From: JAFDXJ01 sp038257845
Lineage (GTDB): Bacteria > Bacteroidota > Bacteroidia > Chitinophagales > Chitinophagaceae
DNA: 64,000 nucleotides
Assembly: GCA_038257845.1 (NCBI GenBank)
Contig: JBBSQL010000004.1
Coordinates: 62,001-126,000 of the forward strand
Direction: 5' to 3'
A program made the translations under genes and the position numbers. Positions 9,101 through 15,652 of this stretch are shown here, one piece after another. Each line of letters starts with the position of its first letter. The stretch's first letter is position 1. Below the pieces are notes generated by a model. It ran no database searches and was not told where the DNA came from. It worked only from the letters and a program-made list of their open reading frames with translations.

Positions 9101-9588
9101 CTAAACTGGGAAAGAAAATGAAGCCGGCTGCAACAGCCATTGCAGAATTCAGCCAGGAACAGATCGCGGAACTGGAAAAAAACGGTAAATATAATTTGGT
9201 GATAGAGGGAGAAAATTTCCCCATTTCAACAGATGATGTAGAAATATCAGCCGATGATATTCCAGGCTGGCGAATTGCATCCAAAGGTAGCCTGACAGTG
9301 GCACTGGATATTACCTTAAATGATGAATTACTAAATGAAGGAACAGCCAGAGAATTCATTAACCGCATTCAAAATATCCGGAAAGAAATGACTTTTGCCC
9401 TCACGGATCATATTATTGTAAAACTACCCGCAAACACCGTAATAAAGCCTGCAATTATTCAATTTAAAAACTATATTTGCGCAGAAATTTTGGCAGGTGA
9501 ATTGATTTGGGTACCCGAAATAACAGATGGTATTCAAATTGAAGTAAATGAAACACCTTTAATAGTAGAAGTAAATAAAATAGCTTAA
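6121..9588 (+). CDS. ileS: Isoleucyl-tRNA synthetase
   Basis: A class I synthetase that charges tRNA-Ile. Its 1155 residues suit the long type found in Bacteroidota and eukaryotes. The HIGH element is GIHH at 64-67 within PSANGMPGIHH, and KMSKR is at 702-706. The CP1 editing domain lies between, including WTTTPWTLPSN and the GTGIVHTAPAFG editing core. The anticodon-binding helical domain follows KMSKR, and a C-terminal extension lacks an obvious zinc-binding cysteine cluster. A consensus promoter lies just upstream, and the DksA-like gene starts 12 bases after the stop, so the two share a transcript. Confidence 0.98.
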   Translation: MEDQSKNIVEKYPEYKRLDLPSIEETILHKWAADKTFEKSISLRDNAEPFVFYEGPPSANGMPGIHHVISRTIKDIFCRYKTMQGFQVLRKGGWDTHGLPVELGVEKELGITKEDIGEKISVEDYNQKCREAVLRYKDKWDELTRIMGYWVDLKNPYITFENNYIETLWWMLGELYKKGLLYESVSIQPYSPAAGTGLSSHELNQPGTYKDVKDTSATVMFRLSGHEKNHDHPAFIQIKKGLDNGSNDSVENVFFMAWTTTPWTLPSNLALTVGPNIDYALLSTFNPYTHQKINVILAEKLIPNYFSAEGKDADFSAFKEGDKIIPWKKITAYKGKDLSGLSYDQLSPFDANTDEKINEITPGAKPFRVLPGDYVTTEDGTGIVHTAPAFGADDFKTGQKNNTGILTLVDKEGKFINGVGEFSNRFVKNYKDDPAYADVNVDIAVKLKKEGLAFKIEKFEHSYPHCWRTDKPILYYPLDAWFIKTTALKDRMIELNKTIQWKPASTGEGRFGNWLENMVDWNLSRSRFWGTPLPIWRTEDGTEEICINSIEALNEGIIKANKVLGESINKNYLHSGILDLHKPFVDEIILVSDSGKPMKRVPDLIDVWFDSGAMPYAQWHFPFENIDTFAKSYPADFIAEGVDQTRGWFYTLHALASLMKESVHEELLKAGFSKDEVEKKYPGIAYKTVISNGLVLDKNGNKMSKRVGNVVDPFATIYKYGADATRWYFISNASPWDNLRFDVSGIEEVQHKFFGTLFNTYQFFVLYANVDGFIFKEKYIPIKERPEIDQWIISALNSLIRDVTKALDDYEPTIAARAIEYFTTEALSNWYVRLCRRRFWKGDYEQDKISAYQTLYECLETILKLMAPISPFFPDAIFNALNSITNLSPAGSIHYTDFPKPESSVIDEQLEERMQMAQEICSLILSIRKKAGIKVRQPLQKILIPIYSEAEKIQLQKVEELIKSEVNVKEVTYISSTEGFIAKKIKANYKTLGSKLGKKMKPAATAIAEFSQEQIAELEKNGKYNLVIEGENFPISTDDVEISADDIPGWRIASKGSLTVALDITLNDELLNEGTAREFINRIQNIRKEMTFALTDHIIVKLPANTVIKPAIIQFKNYICAEILAGELIWVPEITDGIQIEVNETPLIVEVNKIA

Positions 9589-9599
9589 ATCCTTAAATT

Positions 9600-10634
9600 A
9601 TGGCTACAAAAAAAATAGCACCTAAAAAAACAGCTAAACCTATCCCCAAAAAAGCCGTTATACAAAAAAAAGAAACTATGAAAAAAGCACCTGTTAAAAA
9701 AGCCGTGGCAGCTAAAAAGCCTGCAGCAAAACCGTTCGCTCCTAAAAAAGCGGCAACTAATTCCAAGGCTCCCACCAAAAAAGTTGACTCTAAAAAATCA
9801 GCTCCTAAACCGGCGCCTAAAAAAGCAGCAGCAAAACCTGTTGCGGCAAAAAAGCAAATCGCTAAAAAGCCTGTGTCTGTAAAAACTGTGCCTGTAAAGA
9901 AAACTGTGTCTAAAGTAGTTAAACCTTTGACAGTAAGTAAAGCAACCCCAGTTTCAAAAACAGTACAAGCTGTAACTAAGCCAACACATCCGAAAAATTT
10001 GCAGCTAAAACCTTCAGGCCATGTTGCACCAAATCCGCCAAAACCGGTTGCAAAAAAGGAAAGTTATAAACATGTGGTTCCTGAAAAGGATAACGGGCCA
10101 ATCAAAACAATACCTAAAAAATCTGGCAAGGCAGAAGCAATTAAAGAAGTAAAAATTCCAAAGACTTCCGTTAAAACAAGCGTCCCATATAAACCAGGGT
10201 ACACACCCCTGGAAAAAAGAAATGATGAGAGGTCCAATGATTTGCTTGTGCGCTATACAGATGCCGAGCTCAATGAATTCAGGGAACTTATTATGAAAAA
10301 ACAGGAAGCAGCAAAAAAAGAATTGGGCTATCTCCAGGGATTAATTACCCGAAAAGATGATATGGGTGGTGATGAAACTGATAACAGGTACATGACCATG
10401 GAAGACGGTGGCATGAGTATGGAAAGGGAGCAATTAAGTCAAATGGCCAGCCGCCAGATCACGTATATTGATCACCTGGAAAAAGCGATCATACGCATTG
10501 AAAATAAAACGTATGGTATCTGCCGTGTTACCGGTAAATTAATAGATAAAACCCGTTTACGTGCAGTGCCACACGCTACTTTAAGCCTGGAAGCGAAGCT
10601 AGGCCTGGCTAAGCCCGTTTTGAATATCCCATAA
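9600..10634 (+). CDS. DksA/TraR-like protein with long histone-H1-like N-terminal tail
   Basis: The first 200 or so residues of 344 are Lys/Ala/Pro repeats (KKAVAAKKPAAKP type), like a histone H1 tail and probably DNA-binding. The last 120 residues form a DksA/TraR-like domain: a coiled-coil helix pair (YTDAELNEFRELIMKKQ onward, then SRQITYIDHLEKAIIRIE) and the finger remnant YGICRVTGKLI with LRAVPHATLSLEAK. Only Cys308 of the four zinc cysteines is present at the finger. DksA proteins enter the RNA polymerase secondary channel; whether this one does is unknown. It follows ileS by 12 bases. Confidence 0.82.
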   Translation: MATKKIAPKKTAKPIPKKAVIQKKETMKKAPVKKAVAAKKPAAKPFAPKKAATNSKAPTKKVDSKKSAPKPAPKKAAAKPVAAKKQIAKKPVSVKTVPVKKTVSKVVKPLTVSKATPVSKTVQAVTKPTHPKNLQLKPSGHVAPNPPKPVAKKESYKHVVPEKDNGPIKTIPKKSGKAEAIKEVKIPKTSVKTSVPYKPGYTPLEKRNDERSNDLLVRYTDAELNEFRELIMKKQEAAKKELGYLQGLITRKDDMGGDETDNRYMTMEDGGMSMEREQLSQMASRQITYIDHLEKAIIRIENKTYGICRVTGKLIDKTRLRAVPHATLSLEAKLGLAKPVLNIP

Positions 10635-10716
10635 ACGTTAGTTTTACATCATTTTTTTTAAGAAGTAATTTAAGCATACCCAAATATGTTTAAATTGCTT
10701 CTTTAATTTTTATGCC

Positions 10717-11325
10717 ATGGGTAAAAAAAATATACAAGTTGATGAATACATCAGCAAGTCGGTTGATTTTGCAAAACCAATACTTGAACATTTTCGTGCA
10801 CTCGTTCATAAAGCTTCCCCGCAAATAACTGAAACCATTAAATGGGGTTTTCCCAATTTTGAATATAAAGGTATTGTTTGCAGTATGGCTGCTTTTAAAA
10901 ATCATTGCGCTATTAGTTTTCGTAAAGCAAGCCTGCTGAAAGATCCACAAAAACTTTTACAAATCAGTGAAAAAAATGGAATGGGGAATTTTGACAAAAT
11001 TACTTCCCTAAATTCTCTTCCGAATAATGCAATCTTAATTTCCTATATCAAAGAAGCCGTATCCCTGAATGAAAATGAAATAAAAATCCAGGTAAAAATT
11101 CATAAGAGATCACCTCTCCCGGCAATCCCGGAAGCTTTGAAAAAAGCATTACTGGAAAATAAAAAGGCCAGTGCAACTTTTGCTAATTTCAGTGATTCAA
11201 ATAAAAGAGAATACATTCTTTGGCTTAATGAAGCAAAAACACCACAGACTTTTGAAAAAAGACTGGCGATCACTTTAGCGTGGCTGGAAGAAGGAAAAAT
11301 CCGCAATTGGAAATATGTAAAGTAG
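10717..11325 (+). CDS. DUF1801 / YdeI-OmdA family protein
   Basis: A 202-residue soluble protein with two parts. The N-terminal DUF1801 fold (about 15-115) holds LVHKASPQITETIKWGFPNF. The C-terminal YdeI/OmdA-type segment (about 135-200) holds PEALKKALLENKKASATF and SNKREYILWLNEAKTPQTFEKRL, whose KREY..W..EAK..ET.. pattern is typical. E. coli YdeI is linked to peptide and bacteriocin resistance, but the molecular activity of the family is unknown. No signal peptide is seen. It stands 83 bases after the DksA-like gene. Confidence 0.85.
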   Translation: MGKKNIQVDEYISKSVDFAKPILEHFRALVHKASPQITETIKWGFPNFEYKGIVCSMAAFKNHCAISFRKASLLKDPQKLLQISEKNGMGNFDKITSLNSLPNNAILISYIKEAVSLNENEIKIQVKIHKRSPLPAIPEALKKALLENKKASATFANFSDSNKREYILWLNEAKTPQTFEKRLAITLAWLEEGKIRNWKYVK

Positions 11326-11368
11326 GTTTTCAATTAATTCATTTTCAAAATCAAAGTCCAATATTTAT

Positions 11369-11812
11369 ATGCCTTTAGATGATGAATATTTTATGCAACA
11401 GGCATACAACCAGGCAAAAAAAGCTTTTGAAAATGATGAAGTGCCTATCGGCGCAGTGATCGTACTTGAAAATAAAATTATTGCAAAAGGGTATAACCAG
11501 GTGGAGCGATTAAATGATCCAACGGCACACGCAGAGATCATTGCTATCACTACTGCCTGCAATTATTTAGGCGCAAAATATTTACCCGAAGCAAAATTGT
11601 TTGTTACTATTGAACCCTGCCTCATGTGCGCCGGTGCCATTTACTGGAGCAAAATGAAAGAAGTGATTTTTGGCGCATCGGATGTAAAAAACGGGTATAG
11701 CAAATATACCGGCAATGCATCGCCCTTTCATCCCAAAACGATTATCAAAAAAGGTTTGATGCAGGAAGCCTGTATAGAATTAATACAAACTTTTTTCAGG
11801 TCAAAAAGATAA
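11369..11812 (+). CDS. tadA: tRNA-specific adenosine deaminase
   Basis: Converts the wobble adenosine A34 of tRNA-Arg(ACG) to inosine. Zinc ligands and the proton shuttle are in place: His54-Ala55-Glu56 and Cys84/Cys87 in EPCLMCAGAIYWSKM. The length of 147 residues is normal for TadA, and NDPTAHAEI is the family signature. It begins 43 bases after the YdeI-like gene and could be read with it. The only realistic alternative is another cytidine/adenosine deaminase, but the C-terminal FFRSKR matches TadA. Confidence 0.95.
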   Translation: MPLDDEYFMQQAYNQAKKAFENDEVPIGAVIVLENKIIAKGYNQVERLNDPTAHAEIIAITTACNYLGAKYLPEAKLFVTIEPCLMCAGAIYWSKMKEVIFGASDVKNGYSKYTGNASPFHPKTIIKKGLMQEACIELIQTFFRSKR

Positions 11813-11876
11813 TCTTACCAGTATTACAAGCAGAGAATATTACAGCAACCCTAACAAATATTATATTTCATTGTAG

Positions 11877-11884
11877 TAAATTTG
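11877..11884 (+). promoter_or_regulatory. Candidate -7 element of the superoxide dismutase gene
   Basis: TAAATTTG fits TAnnTTTG and lies 42 bases before the ATG. No TTG stands at the usual distance upstream, so the call rests on one box only. Confidence 0.4.
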
Positions 11885-11926
11885 TAGGGCTACAAATATT
11901 TTCAAACAAAATAAAAATACAAGAAC

Positions 11927-12529
11927 ATGGCATTTACATTACCGGCTCTTCCTTATGCATACAATGCACTGGAGCCACATTTTGATGAGACAACAATGAA
12001 AATTCACCACGACAAACACCACCAGGGTTACGTGGATAATTTAAATAAAGCAATTGCAGGTACTGAACATGAAAATAAAAGCCTGGAAGAACTGGTGGCA
12101 CATGCAGGAAAAATTTCTCCTGCCGTAAGAAATAATGGAGGCGGACACTGGAATCACAGTTTTTTCTGGGAAACATTATCTCCCAATGGGGGTGGAAACC
12201 CGGGTGATGATATGGCAAAAAAGATCAATGACGCATTCGGTTCTTTTGATGCCTTCAAAGAAAAATTCAACCAGGCAGGCATGACGCGTTTTGGCAGCGG
12301 ATGGGCATGGTTAATTGTGCATGATGGAAAATTGCAAATCTGTTCTACACCCAACCAGGATAATCCTTTGATGGATGTTGCTGAAGTGAAGGGTACACCT
12401 GTTCTTGGAGTAGATGTATGGGAGCATGCCTATTATTTAAAATATCAAAATAAACGCGGTGACTATTTAGCCGCATTTTGGAACCTCGTTAACTGGAACA
12501 AAGTTGCAGAAAGAATGAGTGGTAAATAA
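11927..12529 (+). CDS. Superoxide dismutase, Fe/Mn family
   Basis: Dismutates superoxide in the cytoplasm. The 200 residues have no leader. Metal ligands are the early histidine of HHDKHHQGYV, the second histidine in NHSFFWETL, and Asp/His in the signature DVWEHAYYLKYQNKRGDYL. NNGGGHWNHSFFW and GSGWAWLIV are the standard core. Iron and manganese forms cannot be told apart with confidence from the sequence. It is monocistronic: a candidate promoter box lies upstream and a clear terminator 22 bases downstream. Confidence 0.96.
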   Translation: MAFTLPALPYAYNALEPHFDETTMKIHHDKHHQGYVDNLNKAIAGTEHENKSLEELVAHAGKISPAVRNNGGGHWNHSFFWETLSPNGGGNPGDDMAKKINDAFGSFDAFKEKFNQAGMTRFGSGWAWLIVHDGKLQICSTPNQDNPLMDVAEVKGTPVLGVDVWEHAYYLKYQNKRGDYLAAFWNLVNWNKVAERMSGK

Positions 12530-12550
12530 TTTACAAAGAATAAAAATTTT

Positions 12551-12577
12551 AACCCGCTGAAAGGCGGGTTTTTTTTA
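12551..12577 (+). terminator. Rho-independent terminator of the superoxide dismutase gene
   Basis: Stem AACCCGC / GCGGGTT with a TGAAAG loop, followed by a run of eight T residues, starting 22 bases after the stop codon. Confidence 0.9.
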
Positions 12578-12606
12578 TGTCAAAATAATCTGAATCTTTA
12601 AAAAAA

Positions 12607-12837
12607 TTAAGGAACAGGATCATAACCACTTCCACCCAATGGATGGCACCTGCCAATTCTTTTTATAGCCAGCCATGAGCCTTTAAAAATGCCATATTTT
12701 TTTAATGCATCCACGGCGTATTGCGAACAGGTTGGCGTGAACCTGCACTTTGGCCCGATCAACGGAGAGATCGCCAATTGATATATCCTGATGATAAAAA
12801 TAAAAGGGTAACTAAGAATTTTTGTTAGCGTTTTCAT
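12607..12837 (-). CDS. yidD: Membrane protein insertion efficiency factor YidD
   Basis: A 76-residue amphipathic membrane-associated protein with the family signature CRFTPTCSQYAVDALKKYG and the end GRCHPLGGSGYDPVP. It helps YidC-dependent insertion of inner-membrane proteins. Its start overlaps the end of rnpA by 26 bases, the classic rpmH-rnpA-yidD order, so translation is probably coupled. The yidC gene that often follows is not here. Confidence 0.95.
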   Translation of the reverse strand: MKTLTKILSYPFIFIIRIYQLAISPLIGPKCRFTPTCSQYAVDALKKYGIFKGSWLAIKRIGRCHPLGGSGYDPVP

Positions 12838-13219
12838 TACATCTTTTTATCAGCTCATTCAAAGCATCTTGCATTGCACTACGAATGATCGTCTGCGTGG
12901 TCAATGATCTTCCTGTAAAAATAAAAAATAGTGCAAGTTGTAATTGATTTTTTTCCAGGTTTTCTTTGAGCGTTTGATTTTCCTGGCGATAAGCTTCCCG
13001 CATCAGTCTTTTGATCCTGTTGCGATGCACTGCTTTGGGGAAATTTTTACTGCCAACTGTAAAACCCGTTTGCAAAAAAATATTTTCCGGCAATAACAAT
13101 TGCATGTATAAAATCTTCAATGGAAAAACTGAAAAAGAATTCGCTTCTTTAAAAACTTTTCCAATCAGTTTCCTGCTTTTTAATTTTTCTTTTCGCGGAT
13201 ATACAAATTTTCCCGGCAT
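12812..13219 (-). CDS. rnpA: Ribonuclease P protein component
   Basis: The basic 135-residue partner of RNase P RNA, which matures the 5' ends of tRNAs. The diagnostic RNR region is present as VHRNRIKRLMREAYR, preceded by GFTVGSKNFPKA. The N-terminus is lysine-rich (YPRKEKLKSRKLIGKVF), as usual. It lies downstream of rpmH, with a hairpin terminator in between that should lower its transcription relative to L34, and overlaps yidD. Confidence 0.96.
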   Translation of the reverse strand: MPGKFVYPRKEKLKSRKLIGKVFKEANSFSVFPLKILYMQLLLPENIFLQTGFTVGSKNFPKAVHRNRIKRLMREAYRQENQTLKENLEKNQLQLALFFIFTGRSLTTQTIIRSAMQDALNELIKRCNENANKNS

Positions 13220-13230
13220 AGTTCCAATTA

Positions 13231-13254
13231 AAAAGCCCCTCTCGCAGGGGCTTT
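13231..13254 (-). terminator. Terminator/attenuator between rpmH and rnpA
   Basis: Stem AAAGCCCCT / AGGGGCTTT with a 5-base loop and a T run on the minus strand, 48 bases past the rpmH stop and 12 bases ahead of the rnpA start. Partial readthrough would set the L34 to RnpA ratio. Confidence 0.8.
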
Positions 13255-13301
13255 AATGATGTATTTAATCAACGATTGGTTTCCGGAAACCGGAACCTGG
13301 A

Positions 13302-13457
13302 TTATTTAAGTTTAAGCTCATCAGAAACAGAAAGTTTGTGCCTTCCTTTTGCCCGGCGGCTGGCCAACACCTTTCTGCCATTCGCGCTCTTCATACGTTT
13401 GCGAAAACCGTGTACTGATTTCCTGCGGCGTGTATGTGGTTGAAATGTACGTTTCAT
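13302..13457 (-). CDS. rpmH: 50S ribosomal protein L34
   Basis: A 51-residue basic protein starting MKRTFQPHTRRRKSVHGFRK and continuing RMKSANGRKVLASRRAKGR, which is the L34 signature. The C-terminal extension HKLSVSDELKLK is typical of Bacteroidota. It heads the rpmH-rnpA-yidD cluster. The gene is short and easily missed, but its identity is certain. Confidence 0.97.
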   Translation of the reverse strand: MKRTFQPHTRRRKSVHGFRKRMKSANGRKVLASRRAKGRHKLSVSDELKLK

Positions 13458-13537
13458 GAATCAATTTTTTATGAAATTTTTGAATATTTTTTTCTTGAAT
13501 AGCGAGCTACCATTACTGCTACCCGGTGAAAGGATTG

Positions 13538-13545
13538 CAAAAGTA
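13538..13545 (-). promoter_or_regulatory. Candidate -7 element of the rpmH operon
   Basis: On the minus strand TACTTTTG fits TAnnTTTG and lies 80 bases upstream of the rpmH ATG in the spacer to murI. The upstream -33 region has no clean TTG, so support is partial. Confidence 0.45.
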
Positions 13546-13586
13546 AGGGTTTTTAAGAAACCGGTTGTAAAAAAATGTGTTTTTAA

Positions 13587-14402
13587 TTAAATAATTACGT
13601 GCGTACTTTTTACAAGACTTCCAAAAAAGACGGGTGCATGATCATTAAAATCCTTTTCAGAATCAGTTGTAAAAAATTGCCAGCTTGCTGCCCTGCTCAG
13701 TCTTTGCTCCATTTCAGGATGTCTTCCAAGGTAATCGGCCAGGCTATGTGCCACAATTTCTCCCTGGGAAACGATTTTAATATGTACAGGCGTATATTCT
13801 GTAATTTTTTTCAAAAGAACCGGGTAATGTGTACAGGCCAGCAGTATGGTATCTATTCCCTGGTCCTGCGAAAGCAATTCATGCAAGTATTTTTTGATAA
13901 AAAAATCAGCACCATGATTATCAAATTCATTGTTTTCCACCAATGGCACTAAGAGTGGGCAAGCCTGCTGAAAGATCTCAATGGAAGGAAAGAGTTTTTG
14001 TATTTCGAGTACATAAGAGTTTGACTGAACCGTACCCCGCGTGGCCAGGATTCCGATCTTCCGTGTAGTTGTAAATTGATCCATAATTTCCGCGGTTGGC
14101 CTGATTACACCCAATACCCTGTTTTCAGGAAATGATACAGGCAGATTTTGTTGTTGAATTGAGCGAAGCGCTTTTGCGGAAGCTGTATTACAGGCCAGTA
14201 TTACTAATGGGCAACCCTTATTAAAAAGCCATTGCACGGCCTCCCAGGTATAATTATAAACCGTTTCAAATGACCTGTTGCCATACGGTGTTCGCGCATT
14301 ATCACCGAGATATATATAATCATATCCGGGTAAAAATTGAACAATACTTTTCATGACAGTTAAACCGCCATAACCTGAATCAAATATTCCAATCGGGCTC
14401 AT
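13587..14402 (-). CDS. murI: Glutamate racemase
   Basis: Makes D-glutamate for peptidoglycan. The 271 residues contain IGIFDSGYGGLTV with Asp8, the two catalytic cysteines Cys71 in ACNTASA and Cys190 in LLACTHYP, and NARTPYGNRS. This is the complete family pattern. It is the last gene of the cluster that also holds uppS and bamA, but a strong hairpin separates it from ompH, so it probably depends partly on readthrough or its own promoter. Confidence 0.96.
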   Translation of the reverse strand: MSPIGIFDSGYGGLTVMKSIVQFLPGYDYIYLGDNARTPYGNRSFETVYNYTWEAVQWLFNKGCPLVILACNTASAKALRSIQQQNLPVSFPENRVLGVIRPTAEIMDQFTTTRKIGILATRGTVQSNSYVLEIQKLFPSIEIFQQACPLLVPLVENNEFDNHGADFFIKKYLHELLSQDQGIDTILLACTHYPVLLKKITEYTPVHIKIVSQGEIVAHSLADYLGRHPEMEQRLSRAASWQFFTTDSEKDFNDHAPVFFGSLVKSTHVII

Positions 14403-14419
14403 AATGTTTACAAAAATAA

Positions 14420-14448
14420 AAAACCACGTTTATAAAAAGCGTGGTTTT
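14420..14448 (-). terminator. Terminator at the end of the bamA-ompH transcript
   Basis: Stem AAAACCACG / CGTGGTTTT with an 11-base loop, followed on the minus strand by TTTTTTATTTTT. It sits between the second ompH gene and murI. Confidence 0.8.
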
Positions 14449-14467
14449 AAAAATTAACTAATTCATT

Positions 14468-15061
14468 TTATTTTTTCGGAGTTGTTACCGGTGGTTTTGC
14501 TACTGCATCCGGGTCATCACCCAATACTAATAATTGCTGTGGCAATTCCGTCAATTTTAATTCTTTGGCCACTGAGATGAACAGGTTATCAATTGGGAAA
14601 CCTGCCTCATAGGTTTGTGGTTTTAAGATCAATGTATATTTTTTCCTGGCGAGCACTGTTTTATATGCATTCACCACCTGCTCATACATGGATTGAGAAA
14701 GAATCCCCCTTTTATTATCTGACTTATTTTGTGAAATTTGCTGCCAGTAAACCAGGTTCATAGCCATTTGCTGCAATTGATTTTTGGTATAATCCAATAT
14801 TGCTCTTGATTTGTTGGCTGCTGAATCAGCTTTGTATGTGCTATCCAGTCTTTTGTATTCGCTTTGATACACGGCGTACTCTTCCGCAAGTGAATCGCGT
14901 TCATAAATTTGAACCATACTATCCACCGCGCGGTAACCAGGCATTGCCTGTACCATAACGTCAATGTCAAATACGGCAATTTTCATAGTAGTTTGTGCCT
15001 GTGCACTGAGGCCAATAACCAGCATTCCTAAAAAAGATACAGATAAAAGAAACTTTTTCAT
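14468..15061 (-). CDS. OmpH/Skp-family periplasmic chaperone (second copy)
   Basis: A 197-residue exported protein with signal peptide MKKFLLSVSFLGMLVIGLSAQA. The mature part starts with a short strand, TTMKIAVFDIDVMVQAMPGY, then a long charged coiled-coil and a closing strand, the Skp layout that holds unfolded outer-membrane proteins. The C-terminus adds a Pro/Thr/Lys tail. It is 29 bases downstream of its paralogue and two genes downstream of bamA. Skp-like function is inferred from family and context. Confidence 0.9.
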   Translation of the reverse strand: MKKFLLSVSFLGMLVIGLSAQAQTTMKIAVFDIDVMVQAMPGYRAVDSMVQIYERDSLAEEYAVYQSEYKRLDSTYKADSAANKSRAILDYTKNQLQQMAMNLVYWQQISQNKSDNKRGILSQSMYEQVVNAYKTVLARKKYTLILKPQTYEAGFPIDNLFISVAKELKLTELPQQLLVLGDDPDAVAKPPVTTPKK

Positions 15062-15090
15062 TTGTTTTTTAATTTGTGATATGTAAAATT

Positions 15091-15612
15091 TTAATTTTTA
15101 ATTCCCAATTCCCTGAGCACGTCATCGCTACGATCCAATTTTGGGTCGGCAAATATAACGGTAATTCCTTCACTTTTATCGAGGATAAAATCGTACCCTC
15201 TTGCTACGGCAATCCTTTGAACAGCATTGTATAATTTGTCCTGTAACGGTTTCACCAGTTTTTCTCTTTCTTTAAAAAGATCTCCCTGGTAGCCAAATCG
15301 CCTTTTTTGCAAGTCGCGTACTTCTTTTTCTTTATTGAATAATTCATCTTCCCTTTTCTTCTTCAAATCATCCGTGAGCATAAATTGTTCTGCATCATAA
15401 TCCTTGTACATTTTATCCAGGTCGGCCTGCATATTATCAATTTCCTTTTGCCATTGTTCACTGGCCAGTTGCAATTTTTTATCTGCATCCTGGTATTCCG
15501 GCATTTTATTCAAAATGTATTTAGTATCAATCACCGCATAACGCTGTGCCTGCACCGATGACGCGGAAATAATAATTACCAGTAAAAGTAGTATGGATAT
15601 TTTTTTAAACAT
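15091..15612 (-). CDS. OmpH/Skp-family periplasmic chaperone (first copy)
   Basis: 173 residues with signal peptide MFKKISILLLLVIIISASSVQA. Mature RYAVIDTKYILNKMPEY is the OmpH start, followed by a charged coiled-coil to about residue 145 and the C-terminal RGYDFILDKSEGITVIFADP strand. The open frame extends 18 codons further upstream and would overlap bamA, but the ATG at 15612 starts exactly at the leader and is chosen. A TACTTTTG box on the minus strand at 15639-15646 may give extra transcription from within the end of bamA. Confidence 0.92.
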   Translation of the reverse strand: MFKKISILLLLVIIISASSVQAQRYAVIDTKYILNKMPEYQDADKKLQLASEQWQKEIDNMQADLDKMYKDYDAEQFMLTDDLKKKREDELFNKEKEVRDLQKRRFGYQGDLFKEREKLVKPLQDKLYNAVQRIAVARGYDFILDKSEGITVIFADPKLDRSDDVLRELGIKN

Positions 15613-15652
15613 GTTCCTGTTTTTTTCAATAATAGCTGCAAAAGTAAGTGAA

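Noticed and set aside
9600..10200. Repeated DNA in the DksA-like and KAAPKK genes considered as a CRISPR-like array
   Set aside because: Units are codon-based, irregular and lack spacers of constant size; they encode the basic tails.
10690..10950. 86-codon minus-strand frame over the YdeI-like gene
   Set aside because: It is antisense to a well-conserved domain and has no coding character.
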